From Caenorhabditis elegans (taxonomy: Eukaryota; Nematoda; Chromadorea; Rhabditida; Rhabditidae), in assembly GCF_000002985.6 (NCBI RefSeq), contig NC_003279.8, positions 6,076,001-6,140,000 of the forward strand: 64,000 nucleotides of DNA. The letters run 5' to 3'. Under the pieces are notes generated by a model, which saw nothing but the letters and a program-made list of their open reading frames with translations, had not been told where the DNA came from and searched no databases. Of the stretch, positions 33,648-47,149 are shown in pieces. Position 1 is the first letter of the stretch. Every line of letters starts with the position of its first letter. The translations under genes were made by a program, and so were the position numbers.

Positions 33648-34138
33648 TGTTTTGGCTGAAAATTGTTTTAATCAAACTTTTTCTTTTAAAAAAGTATGTT
33701 TCGGAGGAAATAGTAAATACAAAACTGAAGATGAAAAAAAAAACATAATCTGAAATAGCGCCAAAAATGTTTGTTTTTTTCAACGAGTCCGCAATGTTTA
33801 CCGTGTGTGTTTACGGACTTTGCCGTGAAAGTTACGAGCAAAACAACAGGAAATATATTTCAAAAATCATCATTTTTGTTTTCTTCTTCGATCTCCGCTT
33901 GTTATTCTGAAGTTTCAGCGTTTAAAATAAATATGAATTATACCATTCTTGAGCCTGCAAATTTATTTTACGATGTAATAACAGTTCATGAATTAGAGAC
34001 AGTTTCAAAATTATTAACAAGTCTAGAAGTCTAGAATCATCTGTTCTAAGAAGCTTGCATGTTTTTCTTTTTACATATTTTCATGTATATCCTACTTTAA
34101 AATTCGCATTTATTAATTTATCTTTCATTTCAGGTAGT
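33648..34138. other. Shared upstream region of nse-1 and usp-5
   Basis: About 490 bases separate the divergent starts of nse-1 (minus) and usp-5 (plus), so it is presumably a bidirectional promoter. TTTCATTTCAG at 34133, six bases before the usp-5 ATG, is a likely spliced-leader acceptor. The frame at 33771-34034 has no support. Confidence 0.5.
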
Positions 34139-37100
34139 ATGGACGTCGAAACCGCCGTTCGTTCTGCTGTTGATGCCGGCGCGTTCATTCGTCCAACTTT
34201 CGACCAGAAAATCTTCAAGGATCAGTGCGCGTACTGTTTCAAAGACCCACACGGAAAAGGTATTTACTGAACAAAATTGAAAAAACTTATGTTTTTACAT
34301 TATTTAAATTTTCCAGATGGTCTCTACATTAGTCTGAAGAACTATCACGCTTTTTGCCGCGAGCACGCAGAAATCTACGGAACAACCTCTGGAAACACTC
34401 TTTTTGTACAATTTGAGTCCACAAAGGTACTTCTGGCTGTAAATATTGGAAATTTAATTAAAATTTCAGAAAATAATTGAAGAAAGAACCGATGGGGAGC
34501 CAACGAGCAAGATGACCAAGCTCACAATCGATTCAGATCCAAAGTAAAATACAAAGCTTTTTAAAATTATAAAATTCCGATTCCAGGTTTGAATTTGAGG
34601 ACAAATACTGTGTTGTTGTTCACCCAGAATACTCGCAGCAGGTGAAAAATGTGCAGAATCTTCCGGAAATTGCTGAGTTAGTGAAATAGACTTTTCATTA
34701 AACCAAAGTCTAAATTTCCAGAGCAATTGCACAAATTGCCAACACGACAAGTGCCGAACGCCTGTCACTTCTCTCATCAACCAGTAATGCGTGGGATGCC
34801 GAGATCAAGCTTATCACTAAGCATCAAAATCTCGAGCAACAAGACAACGGAAAGCACCTCGCTCTTACTGGATGGACTTGTGAAGTTGAGGGATGCGGAC
34901 TTAATGATAATCTGTGGCTCAATTTGACCGATGGAGCTGTACGGTGTGGGCGGAGCCAATTTTTGTCCGATGGGAAGAAGACGAATGGAAATGGACATAT
35001 GCAAGATTATTTCGATTCTACGAGGTGTGGATATTGATTTTTATTTTCTGAAATAAGCAAAGCAAAGTGAAAAAAGAAAAGTGACAGATTGTTTAGAGAA
35101 CAATTAAATGTTTATTTTCAGATTCCCACTTGTGGTAAAGCTCGGGACAATCTCCTCAAACCTTGAATTGATTGATGTCTACAGTTATGATGAAGACGAT
35201 GCAGTTATTGATCCAAATTTGGAGAAGCATCTGAAACATTTCGGACTTGACCCAACAAAAATGGAGAAAACTGCGAAAAGTACGATGGAGATGGAATTGG
35301 ATATGAATGAGAAGTGGGAATGGTCAAAATGCACAGAGGATGGTCTTTTATTGGAACCAATATTTGGACCAGGATATACGGGACTTGTGAATACTGGAAG
35401 CAGTTGTTATATGAATTCAGTTCGTTTTATTTGTATTCAGAAAATGTTAACTGATCAAATTCTTCTATTTTGACCTATTATTTTGCAGGTTCTTCAAGCT
35501 CTTGTCACAGTCGACTCATTCCAAACTCGTTACGGTGAGCAGGGTCTCGAGACGCTTGTCAACTGTCCACTTGACAAACTTCACAATGATTTCAACGCTC
35601 AATTTTCAAAAGTTGTCCGCGCGATGCTCAGTGGTGACTATTCATCCGAAATGGATCCGACTAATAATCACATCAAACCGCTTCAATTCAAACGAGTTGC
35701 TGCTGGAAATCATCGAGATTTCTCCACTTCGAAGCAACAAGATGTTGAGGAATATATTCGGTTGGTATCAAAATTCACATTATTTCTAATTCTCAAGACT
35801 TTTGAAAAATATCACCAATTTTGGTGAAATTTCAACTTGAATTACCGCACGTTTTCATATTTTTTATATTTCTCCTCTCATTTTTCTATTAAAGAAAAAG
35901 ATTCTACAAAATATTGATTCAAAAATACTCCAATTTGTTATTACATACTATAAACTGGACGTTTCGCGGAATTCTTTATAGTTTTTTCATATTTTTTGAG
36001 TTTTTTTATATTTGAGTGTGAAATCTTTTTGAAGAAAATTTTTCTCTATTAGAAACCAGAAAAAAAGAGGGAAAATATACGAAAGTGTGTTAAAAATAAT
36101 GAAAACCAAAGTGCGGCACGGAAAAATGTGCGTGGTTTAGAGTGAAAAGCGCGGTAATTCAAATTAGGATATTAGCAAGTTGAAAATTCACCAAAATCAG
36201 TGGGTTTTTGTCTTATTGCATTTTTTCGTTTTTTTTCTTGTATCTCGATATTTGGGACCACTGTGCACATTTTAAAGTTAAATCCCCATTGACAAAATTA
36301 AATGAAGTTGTGTGAAATATACAATTTAATTAAATTTCCAGTTTCCTCTTCGAGAAAATCGCCGAAAACTCGAGAACCGAAGTGATTGACCCAACCGATT
36401 CGTTCAAATTCAAAGCAATCAATCGCTTCGAGGATAGAGGAACTCGTAGAGTCAGATACACTGATCAGGAGGAAATGCTCATTCGTCTTCCAATTTCTGG
36501 GGTAATTTAAATAATCTCAAAATCCATTTTTCAACGCAAAAAAGGTTAAGGATCTTCTACGCCCGATTCCGGACACTGAAAATCGTTATTCGGTCGACAT
36601 GAAAGCTGCAATTCATGCATATTTTGATGTTCAAAAGATTGATGTAAGTTTTAAGCGAGAAACGAGTCAGCTTTTATTAATATATATCATTTTATTTTAG
36701 GACTATATATCACCAATCACTGGAGAACCAAAAGGAGCCACCAACACTATTTCTATGAAGACTTTCCCCGATTATTTGTTCTTCCAAGTTTCGGTAGGAA
36801 TACGAAAGTTTGATAAACCAAAAATTTCCTCAAAAATCGGGTGTTCACAAAAACCGAAAATCTAGTTTTTGAAAATAGATTTCCGCAATGTTTATTGATA
36901 ATTTAATCCGAACAGACTTGAAACTTTTCATTACTTCCTGATTGCAGAAATTCGCTTACAACGTCGACGGAACTCAAAAGAAACTTGACATGGAGCTGGA
37001 AATCGAAGAGGAATTGGATCTCAGTGGATATCGAGGACATGGAAAGTTGGAACATGAGATTGCTCTTCCAGATGAGGAACCAACTGCTCCACGAACAACT

Positions 37101-38322
37101 CCAGATATTCCAGCAAGTGTTCGTTTTGTTGCTGGAGAGCTTATGTTGATGGGATTCTGTGAGAATGCGTGCTACAGAGCAGCTTATTATTCCAATGGAA
37201 ATGTGGAGGTTATTGGAATACAGTTGACAGTCTCAAATTTAATACTTCCAGATTGCATCAAACTGGCTCATGGAGCATATGGACGACTCTGATATCAATG
37301 ATTTGTTTGTGATTCCATCTGGAACTCCATCAGCTCGTGGAGAAGTCGATCCGAATCTTGTCGCGTCGATTGTTGAAATGGGATTCTCTAATCATCAAGC
37401 AAAGTATGCTTTGAAGCAGGTGCCGACTGTTGCAGAGGCTGTTGAATGGCTTTTTGCCAATATGGATAGTGTAAGTAGTAGAATTTGGAAAATATTTTTT
37501 AAAAAAGGTGGTGAAAAAAAGAGAAATCCGTTTTTTCTAATAAAATACTTTTTCCATGATTTTCAACTTGAAAAAACTGAAAACTTAATAATAAGAAAAT
37601 ATGAATGTCAGATCATTTTCTGTCAAGATTCCCTTTCTTTTCAGATCCCAGTAGAGTCAGCCGCCGTCGGTCTAAGCTCGGATGCTCCAGAGCCGTCTGT
37701 CACAGAATCGGCAACTCAAAAGACATTCAAGGATGGTGGAGAGAAATATAAGTTGATTGGGATGATTTCTCATATGGGATCACGTCCTGATTCTGGTCAT
37801 TACGTAGCTCACATGCTCAAAGAGGGAAAATGGGTAAGTATCAAGACCGGGATCAGAACATCGAACCAAAAACATTAAAAAAAACAATTCATCTAGAGAT
37901 TTGTTTTTAAAAAAGCAAAAAAGTCGATTTTGGATTTTTTAAAGACTTTAAAAATGAAATCATAAAAACCACATTTAGCTGTAGAATATTATTGCAAATT
38001 ATAAAACGTTTGAAGTACAAAAACAGTATTTTTTTTGGATTTTTTGGTGTTAAAAAATAATTTTTCGTTAAAATACAAACAAAGAAAAACGAAGAAAACA
38101 AAAAACAAAAAATGCCCAGTCCTGGTTAGAATGCCTTTGTTAAATTAAAAATTTCTACAACTTTTTCCTAAATCAAGAGAGAACTTATATTGATTTATTC
38201 AAAATTCAGTTCCCCTTGAAATATAAGATTTTCAGGTTCTCTTCAATGACGAAAAAGTTGCACTCTCCCAGGATCCACCAAAAAAGTTGGCCTATGTCTA
38301 CCTGTACAAGCGAATCGCCTAA
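34139..38322 (+). CDS. usp-5: USP5/isopeptidase T, deubiquitinase for free ubiquitin chains
   Basis: Fourteen exons in one frame give 791 residues: 34139-34259, 34317-34426, 34470-34543, 34587-34676, 34722-35024, 35122-35419, 35489-35760, 36342-36501, 36545-36643, 36701-36793, 36948-37208, 37252-37470, 37645-37833, 38236-38322. Order: N-terminal zinc-finger-like region (CAYC 30-33, HAFCREH), ZnF-UBP (Cys185, Cys190, Cys207, His224), catalytic Cys box GLVNTGSSCYMNS (Cys328), two UBA domains (~590-695) and the His box SGHYVAHM (His752). This is the full isopeptidase T layout; human USP5 is about 858 residues. The enzyme binds the free C-terminus of unanchored polyubiquitin through ZnF-UBP and recycles it. 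The acceptor before exon 9 is weak (AAAAAAG), and an AG six bases on would drop two residues. Confidence 0.93.
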
Positions 38323-39251
38323 TTTTAATTTTAAAATCCCCCAGCCATTTCCCCGCTTTTCGTCCTGCTATTTAATTTTCCTACTTTCTGTGAAAAAGCT
38401 TATTTATTTTCCATTTATATATTTATGTTTATTAAATCCCGAATTCCCCCCCTCGATTTCCCCCAACTCTTGCATACTTGTGTCCCTCTCAACTTATTTT
38501 ATTTGGTAATTGCAATTTCATGAATCGAAACAACCTTGGACACTGACAACGCACCCATCTCTCCATCGGAAACTTCTGATTAATTGAATGGAGATATATC
38601 AACTTCATCACACGGAAACCTCCAACATTTTCTTAATTTTCATGCAAAAACCTCCACTCTCATCATAGTTTCCACCCATTTGGCCAAGTTTCGTGACATT
38701 TCTCATATGTCTTTTTTGAGGGTCGAGGTAGATTTTAATCTTCTAATTTTCTTTCTAAAATTTTTATTTGATAGGAATTTTAGTTCGAAAGTTATTTTAA
38801 ATATGACATTTTGAAAGATAGGGTAAAATGTATGTTTAACCCAAATCCCCAATCGGATTTTAAAACAATTCGAAGCGACAACTGCGGCGAACACTTTTTC
38901 ACACTTGGCTTGTGTCAGGGATATCCCTCACTATTTAAAATCAAAGTACAGTTTTCGTGAGACTCAGACAGTTAAAGGTACTGTAGATTTTTTGTTCAAC
39001 TTTTTTCAAATCGCCCGCTTAAATGACATCATAATTCGGTCGTGGTCTAGTATCATGAGAAAGCAAAAATGAATCATTCTCTGATTTTTCTAATATTCGA
39101 TTTCTCTAATTCTCCCAATATTTTTTGACATCTAATTAATTTCTCTAATTAAAGAGAACGTTGTCCACGAGTAGTTCACAATCTATTTGTCGACAGAGCG
39201 CACTTGCCTCATCGATGCACCATCTTTATTACCTAGAACTACCTTTGTAAA

Positions 39252-40313
39252 GTGGCCATCACGGCGTGTAAATTGGTACCTCTGGCCTAGAAAAAAGCTT
39301 GAAAAACAAATGTACGCAATTATGAAAATGCGCGTGGTGTTTGCGGACTTGACTACCGTAGTCCACATAAATTTTAGCAATTAATACTTCCCGGTTTCGT
39401 TTTATATGAAAATATCCTTGAATTCAAGCAAAAAATGCATTATCTTTTTGGAAAAGAATAAAAGAAACACTAAAATTACATTAAATTCAAATACAAAAAA
39501 AAGTGAACTACGCAGAAAACGAAACAAGGCAGTTTGAAGCTGCATTAATGAACAGCAATTTTAAGTGTAAACTTGTGACGGTGGGTATACATTTTATGTA
39601 CTTAAATTGTTCAAAAACCTTCATTTAGTCAATTGGTGAAGTTTCAAAACCTTTGTGGATCTAGTTTTTGAAAAAATTTCAAATTGGTGCCAATTTCACT
39701 GATTTTTTGTGAATTTCCGAGCTAAAATTGAAAAATTCAATGTGAACTTGTGACGGTGGGTATGGTTTTTATGCACATAATTTGTTTGAAATACTCTACC
39801 GAGTAAACTGGTGAAGTTTCAAAAACTTTGTGGGCCTAGTTTTTGAAAAAAGTTCAAAAATGTGCCATTTTTGTCGAATTTTAGTGGTTTTCGGAGCTAA
39901 AATAGAAAAATTCAATAGGAACTTGTGACGGTGGGTATGAATTTTTTGCACACAATTTGATTAAAGTAGTCTACTGAGTAATCTGGTGAAATTTCAGAAA
40001 ATTTGTGGATCTAGTTTTTGAAAAAAGTTCAAAAATGTGCCACTTTTGACGCATTTTCCTAATAATTGCCTAATAAATCGAATTTCCACTTTTATTTAGG
40101 AAAATAATCGTTGTTATATGTGATTTATTCATTTTAAAAACAATTTTGTTTATATTTTTGTAGTTTTATCCATTATAATGCCTCATTCATCGAATTTCAA
40201 TGATATTAAAAATTTAAATTCAAATTTCGCGCGCTTTGCAGCGGCCATGGCCTAGGATTCTCACTTTTCACTTTTCGCTAGGCCAGATGTCCCAATTTAC
40301 ACGCCGTGGCCAT
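39252..40313. repeat. 1.06-kb inverted-repeat-bounded element
   Basis: The arm at 39252-39290 (GTGGCCATCACGGCGTGTAA…CTGGCCTAG) reappears inverted at 40278-40313 with a few differences. It encloses the 175-bp tandem array. The shape suggests a non-autonomous transposon. No transposase frame is present. Confidence 0.6.
39570..40064 (+). repeat. 175-bp tandem repeat, about 2.8 copies
   Basis: Units start with AACTTGTGACGGTGGGTAT at 39570, 39745 and 39920, a regular 175-base period. All share GTGAAGTTTCA or GTGAAATTTCA and CTAGTTTTTGAAAAAA. Copies differ at many positions, so the array is not recent. Confidence 0.8.
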
Positions 40314-43300
40314 GCAATTGAAAACTCGGCCATTCTCATTTTCTTCAGTATTTTCCGAGTTACATATTTTTTCTAGATGAAATAGCAAATCCTGCTCTGC
40401 ATTTCCTCATCAATATTTATGCTTAAGAACCAGGTGTCTTTAAAAAAAAAATTTGCTCAAACTTTTTCCAGCGCTCATGTTTTAATATCGAGTGTGTGGA
40501 AGAAGTCAGCTGTTCTCCAAATCGTCGGAATATTTGATGGATTAGTTTTCTGATGAGTTCCTTCTTTTCTCATCCTACAAATTAAAAGTTATTCCTTTCG
40601 ATCAATTCGGTTGTCCACGTGGAGTACACATCAGGTTTATCAATAGATTCTATAAAGTTATTGCATGTCTACCGGGTTTCATTATTTATTCAACTACGAC
40701 ATGGTGCATCGATATCATTTATCTGCACTTTGCCAGTAATGAGGTACGCATGTTGGTACAAGGAAAGCGTAGGTGTTCTATGAAGGTATCCAGACAAACA
40801 GGGATTTGGTTTTAAATGACAGACTTAAGTGTAGACATTTCCATTTTCCGTAAAATTGTTAGTCAGATTTCCACGTTTTAGTATATTATTGATTGAGCGC
40901 ATTTACTCCCTTGGTAGATTCAAATCAAACCGTTTTCAAAGCAGCTCCTGAACCACTTAAAATTCCTATTTGTAAATGGATACTTTAGTTTATTACTGCA
41001 GTGTGTTTGGAGTGTAATTTATCTTCTTTCTTCGAACTTTGAACAAGAAAAATGGCAGAAAGAAGAACAAACTATCATATTAATCCACACGAAAAGTTTG
41101 AGATCTCAAAAGATTCCTGAGATTTCGCACGAAATTTTATTAAACATTTTCTTCGTTGGTTAAGTTAAATAATAAATTGGTCTATCAGCAGCCTATTGTG
41201 TACTTCCCGTGGACACCTGAAATTGTATATTTCAGAAAAAAAACTAATCGCTCTCTATGTTGAATGTGGGAGTTTGATAACTAAAACAAAATTACAGTAT
41301 AACAAATGTAGGAAACTTTTTTTTTGGTCGACTTCCGACGTTTTGAGTTGCAAAAACTGCGTATTTGTCTCTTTTTGACAATAAATAAAAATTTTTTGAC
41401 AAGTTTTATTATGATATTCGGCCATTTTGGCACCATAGAAGTAGTTTTAACACACTGGCTCTCCAACCTTAAAATGCAAGTCTGCATTCCACACGGAAAA
41501 CTCAAAATTCATTTTTTTTTCTTAAATTTCACGAAATTAATATTATTTTTCAGCCAAATCCGGTTTCACCTAACCTATTCCACTCTCTTTCTCTCTATAA
41601 ATCAAACCGTAATAACAAATAAAATAAAGAATATTCTTGCCCGCCAGGCCAATTTCATAAAAAGCAACGGTCTGCGTTGATTTATGAGAAGACCAATTTG
41701 GAAATGGACTTGCTTCTATGCGGAATCGTATTGTAGAATATACTTTACTGGACCGAGATTGTCTTTTTACCTGACACTTTATTCCAAAAACTACAAGAAA
41801 CGGGCGACTGTACACTTTCCTTGCTACGTGGAAAGCAATTCGGCCACCTTTCAAAAATGACAAAAACGCATTCACTGGATTATTTTCTGCCTTCATGAAA
41901 TGTGCAATAAAAATGAAAATCTGCAATCTTCAACGAAATCCATGCTAAGGTTTTAGGAAAACTTTTAAAATCTTGCGATTTCACATCCGTTGAGGTTTCA
42001 AAAACAAAGATGAGCAATTTCGTCCACGTCTCATCCTACAGTAACCTACAGTAACCCATACCAATTTTTGAACTTTCTGCTCCTCGCCACTTTTCTCTCT
42101 ACACCTCTTTCTCTCTCCCGCCTTCCCTCATTCCAAGTGATACGACACGATGTAAACGAGACAAGAGAATAAAACGGGCGGTTTGAATTTGTGAGATTGT
42201 GTAAACGCGAGAGGGTGAGAGATGCAGACAACATTGTGGCGCCCCTCATCATTGGCGGCTGCTGTTTCCTTCTGAAGAGAAAGAAGAAGAGCACTCTCTC
42301 CTTTTTTATGTCTACGTCTCTTCAGCTGCCAGTACACTATCTCTAAACGCTCTTCTCGGATCCCTCACAAGTTTTGGGGGTCCCTTTTGCGTCATTTTTA
42401 CTTTTTCGAGCTTTTTTTTTGGAATGTTTGGGACAAAAATCCAGTTCGTTTTTGGACATTTACAAGGACTGTCTAGGGAATTCTTGATTTTAAATACAAA
42501 AATTCCAAAAATTTTAGTAATTATTTTATTTGCAGGCAATTATAGTTTTTGCCACTCATAATCTTCGAATCCGACCAAAAGAATAGGTGTCTTCCTAACT
42601 ATGTCTTTATTTTTTGTATTTAGAGTAAGATTTTAAACTTGCTGCAATGCTCGATTCTAAGATTCTAAAAAGTCAACATTGTTTTGGCAGTTTGCCAAAA
42701 TTCTAACAAACTGAATATTTTATAAAATGTATTCGCTCATTTTGGACTATATTTTAAAGTGTTTTTTATTGGTTTTTTTTCCTGTGTTTAGGTCAAGCAA
42801 TACCGATCTATCTGAATAACTTGTTGCAAGTATGATTTTTTTTGCTCTACAGTAATCAGGCATCTTCGTTTGAAAATTTAGAAAAACATCCACTATAGTC
42901 TATAGACTACAAAGTTCTGCAGATCTATAAAAAACTCACTTCTCTCCACTTTCCATAAAACTTGGACCCTTCCTTGCCGTCGTACTTCCTCTTACATCAT
43001 GGTCCTTATTTGAAATTGAAGTTTTGGAGCAACTCTTATGAAATATCTCCATGATGTTTTTCTAGGGTTGCTAGGAGTACTTTCACGATAAGAGAGCATG
43101 CAAATTCAAAAATGTAGACTTTCTGCCCAAAATAGGTGGTAGGTAGGCAGGCAGAAAATATATGCCTACTCTGTACCAAAATGACATAGAAATAGCAAGA
43201 ACTCGGCCATCAATTTCATGTTGATTTTTTAGGCGGAAATTTCAGAAACTTAAAAAACGTTATCATATAGGTCAGGACTTTGAAGTTTTCTAGGCCATTC

Positions 43301-46300
43301 TGCCTGCTAAACCTCAATATTTTCGTTTTGAATCAAGTGACTCCATTAAAAAAGTTTTCCTTCCTCGCCGTGTTCCCACGAATCATGTTTTTTTTTCTCG
43401 CGGAATCATTTTTCCACCACTCACTACAAAACTCTCATTCTTACTATTTTGCGCGCTTCATTTTGATAATGCTCAATGTTTTGAAGATCGTACATATTGC
43501 AAATGAGCTCTGATTATACGTGTGCCTTTAAACAATTTATTCCGAACTATCCCTTTGATTTGTCCCGTCCAAAACTAATATAAAAATGTTAGTTTTTGTA
43601 ACTATTTTGTGCTTCTTCCAGAAAAAAAACAACCACTGACTCAACGTGAACATTCAAAAATCCGGTTATCAGTCTTTTCTATTCTGCGTCTCACTTTCTA
43701 TTCACATTGCCTCCTACCTCATTTCCTCCCTCGCTTCACTGATTACTTGTGATTATCTACGTCAGATTAGAAATGAAGATGCTGAAAACAAAAGTATTGA
43801 GAAAATTGATTTAAAAAACAATTTCAAATAAGACAATTATTTTTTCGAAAAAATTCTCGCTGATAATCTGTTCAGCTGTTCATATCAAATTCCTCTTCAC
43901 ATTTGACCTCGGAGCTCCTTTTTGCAGAAAAGATCTCTTTTATAAAAGAGAAAGAAAAAAGCCTGCCAGTTGTCACCCGATGCCTTTTTATCAAACCTTT
44001 CCTCTATTTTCCAGAACAAATTGTTTTTTCTGTTTCTCATAACATTGCCTTCAACTAGGAACATTGAATTTTTTAATTTAAAAAAAAATTAAAAATTGGG
44101 AAGTTCGGCCACCAATTTTTGTTCGCGACCACGTAGCAAAGTAGCTACATTGATGACCAAAATTTCTAATTTTTCTCCAATTTTTTGTATTTTCGCCGAA
44201 TACAATGCTCATTCACCAGACAACAACGTGTTTTGTCTGCCTGCCGGTGGGAGGAATGCTTTTCAATTTATTTTTTGTAGTTAATCAAAAAAAAAGAAAA
44301 GGCGCAGAAATCGAGAGCAAACAGAAAGAGCTCTCCAACAATATGCTGTGCTCCACGCCTTGTGATTTTTTTTTCCTTTGGACAAGAGAAGCTGAAAAAT
44401 GTCAAATGGTTGCTTACAATTAGGAGTAATCTAATTTCTAATAACGGATCCTTATCTAACTACAAAATGTTATGCTGACTCAACATTCAACCCGCACAAA
44501 CCAATTTTTTTTTCGAAATTTTAGTTCAATTCATTGTGAGTAATACTAATAATATTTCTACGTGGTGCTAAGTACTGATTTTCCATGGACGTTTTGGAGC
44601 AATTGTGAGTTTCCTTCAAATCGTTTTCTTTATCATCTAGGTCGCCAAATTTTCCAGCTCGACGCGCCTCAAGTGACACCCCCTCTAAATATCATCCAAT
44701 TTGTTTGTAGTGTTCACCTTATCAGTGTCATAGCCTCTAACGTGTCTCTTCCATCAGAAATTAAGCAATTTATTTGCAATTGCAATGTTTTACTTTCAAA
44801 AACAAAAAAGGCTCATAAGCGATCGATACACCCAGAGAAGCTCCTTTGAAGTTGACGTCATTCTTCCCCATTATTGTTTTCTTCTCTCCTCCATCTTCCA
44901 AAACTGTTGCTAATTTGACCCATTATTTCTGATTTCCATTCTTCTTCACTGCCACATGATGAGACCAGATTAAAGTGGGCGACTAACTACTAATTTTCGA
45001 TTTTGTTGCGGAACGTTTTTCTGTCTCTTTTTTTGTTTCTTACCTTTTCTGATGTAAAGCCATGTGACCTTATAACCGCAACAAGTTCAGAAACTAGGGA
45101 GTAAATCTAATAATTCTAATAATGAAAATAGTCATTTTACTATCAGACTTTAAAACGAGACATGTCTTATTATACTAGAACTCTTTTTTAGTTTATGTAG
45201 GTTATCACAGGAAACTGCGAAACCCAACACCTACCTCCAGAATTTTTAATCTCAAAATTTTTCAGTGAATGTTGTTTTTAGGAGCCAGAAATGTTTTTTA
45301 TAACACTTTTTGGGAATTGATATTTTCTCGGAAAAAAAATCAGAATTGTTTGGACTGTGTTGTGTGAAAAATGTTCTATCAGTTTTATTCAAAAAAGATT
45401 TCAAAAATTTTGCACTTCTCTGAGCAACATTTCAGTTATGAAGAGTCTGCAAAAATCCATTGTCGGGGTAATTCTGTGGTGATTAAAATAAGTAAAGTTC
45501 AATTAAAAATTTAAGGGATAGGTATTTTGTCGTTTAAATTTCTCTGATAATCCACTCTAAAAATACGATTCCAAATATGACCATCTTACTTTGAAGTCTT
45601 GTGGATAAACCTACATCCATTTGTTGCAAAACCGAAAAACGAAATGTTACGTGTAGTTTTTTGTTAACCTTGAGCATTAGTTTTCACACCCATGTGTTCC
45701 GTTTTTCAAAGCCCGCCTTTTTGAAAACCCTAAAATACATAAAAGATACCGCAAATAAGTGACTACCAACAATACATGTTTACCCATACTACCCCCATGT
45801 CTTCCAATTTCCTGTCGCTACACATTGTTTAACCATTCGCACGTCTTACCGTTTCATGGTGAGAAGTTGTTGTAGTTTATTACGATTTTGGAGCGTGTCC
45901 CATCATGGTTGACTCCCAGGAAGAAGAGTGACGTCACCAGGCGGCCACATCCATCCTTTGACAGAGGGTGAGGCTAGAAGGACAACCTTTAACATTACGA
46001 TTTTCGCACCTGACCTTCTCATGCTCCTTTTCGCAAGCTGTCATATGGCTTGAGGATTTGTTTAGCTAAACTTGAGCACCTCCCTTCCTCAACCACGACA
46101 AACCGACACCTATCCCCCTCTTTTGATTTGAATATAATATATTCGTGTGCGTTTGTTTGTGTGCTTAGGAATATGTATAGGAAAGCCGCTAAATTTCTAA
46201 GTTTCGAGCATCAAATCAAAGAATTTATCTGAAACGATAACCAGAAATTCCCGTAGCCCGAACAGAACGTTTCCGCATCATTCACCCACTCCTGCTTCTT

Positions 46301-47149
46301 AGTCACAATGTCTGTCTCATCTTCCCATTTTCATTCAAAAGCTATTCGGATTTATAAGGATTAGTAAAGAAAGCTATGCTGACGAGGTGTTTTCTTCTTT
46401 TTTCATTTTTGTTGTATTTTTTATCGTGAAAATACAAAAATATGAAAAACCCTGAATTTTCGACAAAGTAAGTTGCACCACTTTGGCAGTGAACATGTTT
46501 TGTTATATCAAAAAATTTTACCTGAAAATTAGAAAAAAACCGTTGTACCATATATAGGGTTGTAGTTAATTATTTTTGATCTACACAAAATGAGCCAAGA
46601 TAAATACGGTATTAATTTGAAAATGCAATCTTCTCATTTTATGATAGTGGCAAAGTTCTCTATTTTCTCGGATATTCTCGGTGGGTTGGAAACACTCTGT
46701 GCGATATTTGGCATATGTCGAAAATTGCGAAAAGCCGCACAGGCCTGGCTCTGGGAATGAATAGAATTAAACGCATGAAAGTCTTCTTTATATACCGTTG
46801 TTTTTCTTCCAAACGACTATTAAAATTATAATCAAACACATGTTCGTTTCCTCTCTCTTTTCCTCGATACCTTTTCACTTAACGGTACTAAAAGTACAAA
46901 CATACATTCTTTCTCTCACAGTCAAACAGTTTGAAAAAGAAACAATGAGTATACCTTTCCTTTCCTCCCATTTTTTCTCTAATTCTCTTTCACTAGTGCC
47001 GCCCGTCCGCTTTTATCGTTTTTTCTTGAGGTTCTCCCCCTTGATTTTTCGTTTTCCATAGATCAAATTTGATAACCATTTTATCTTGAATCCTTTCAGT
47101 CTAATAGTTTTTATTTTCCAGATTTTCGAATGTTTGGGCTGTCAGCCGA

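Larger units (their letters stand above)
38323..47149. other. Gene-poor 8.8 kb between usp-5 and trak-1
   Basis: I find no exon chain with consistent phase on either strand. The largest frames (minus 41570-41926, plus 41324-41680) overlap each other and lack motifs. The structured item is the repeat element at 39252-40313 with its 175-bp array. Pyrimidine-rich tracts (42.07-42.13 kb) and a CCTACAGTAA duplication at 42.04 kb are also present. Distal promoter or alternative 5' exons of trak-1 could lie here. Confidence 0.4.

Noticed and set aside
41324-41926. Overlapping 118-codon frames on both strands
   Set aside because: They overlap each other, lack motifs and have no phase-compatible neighbours. 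Left as non-coding.
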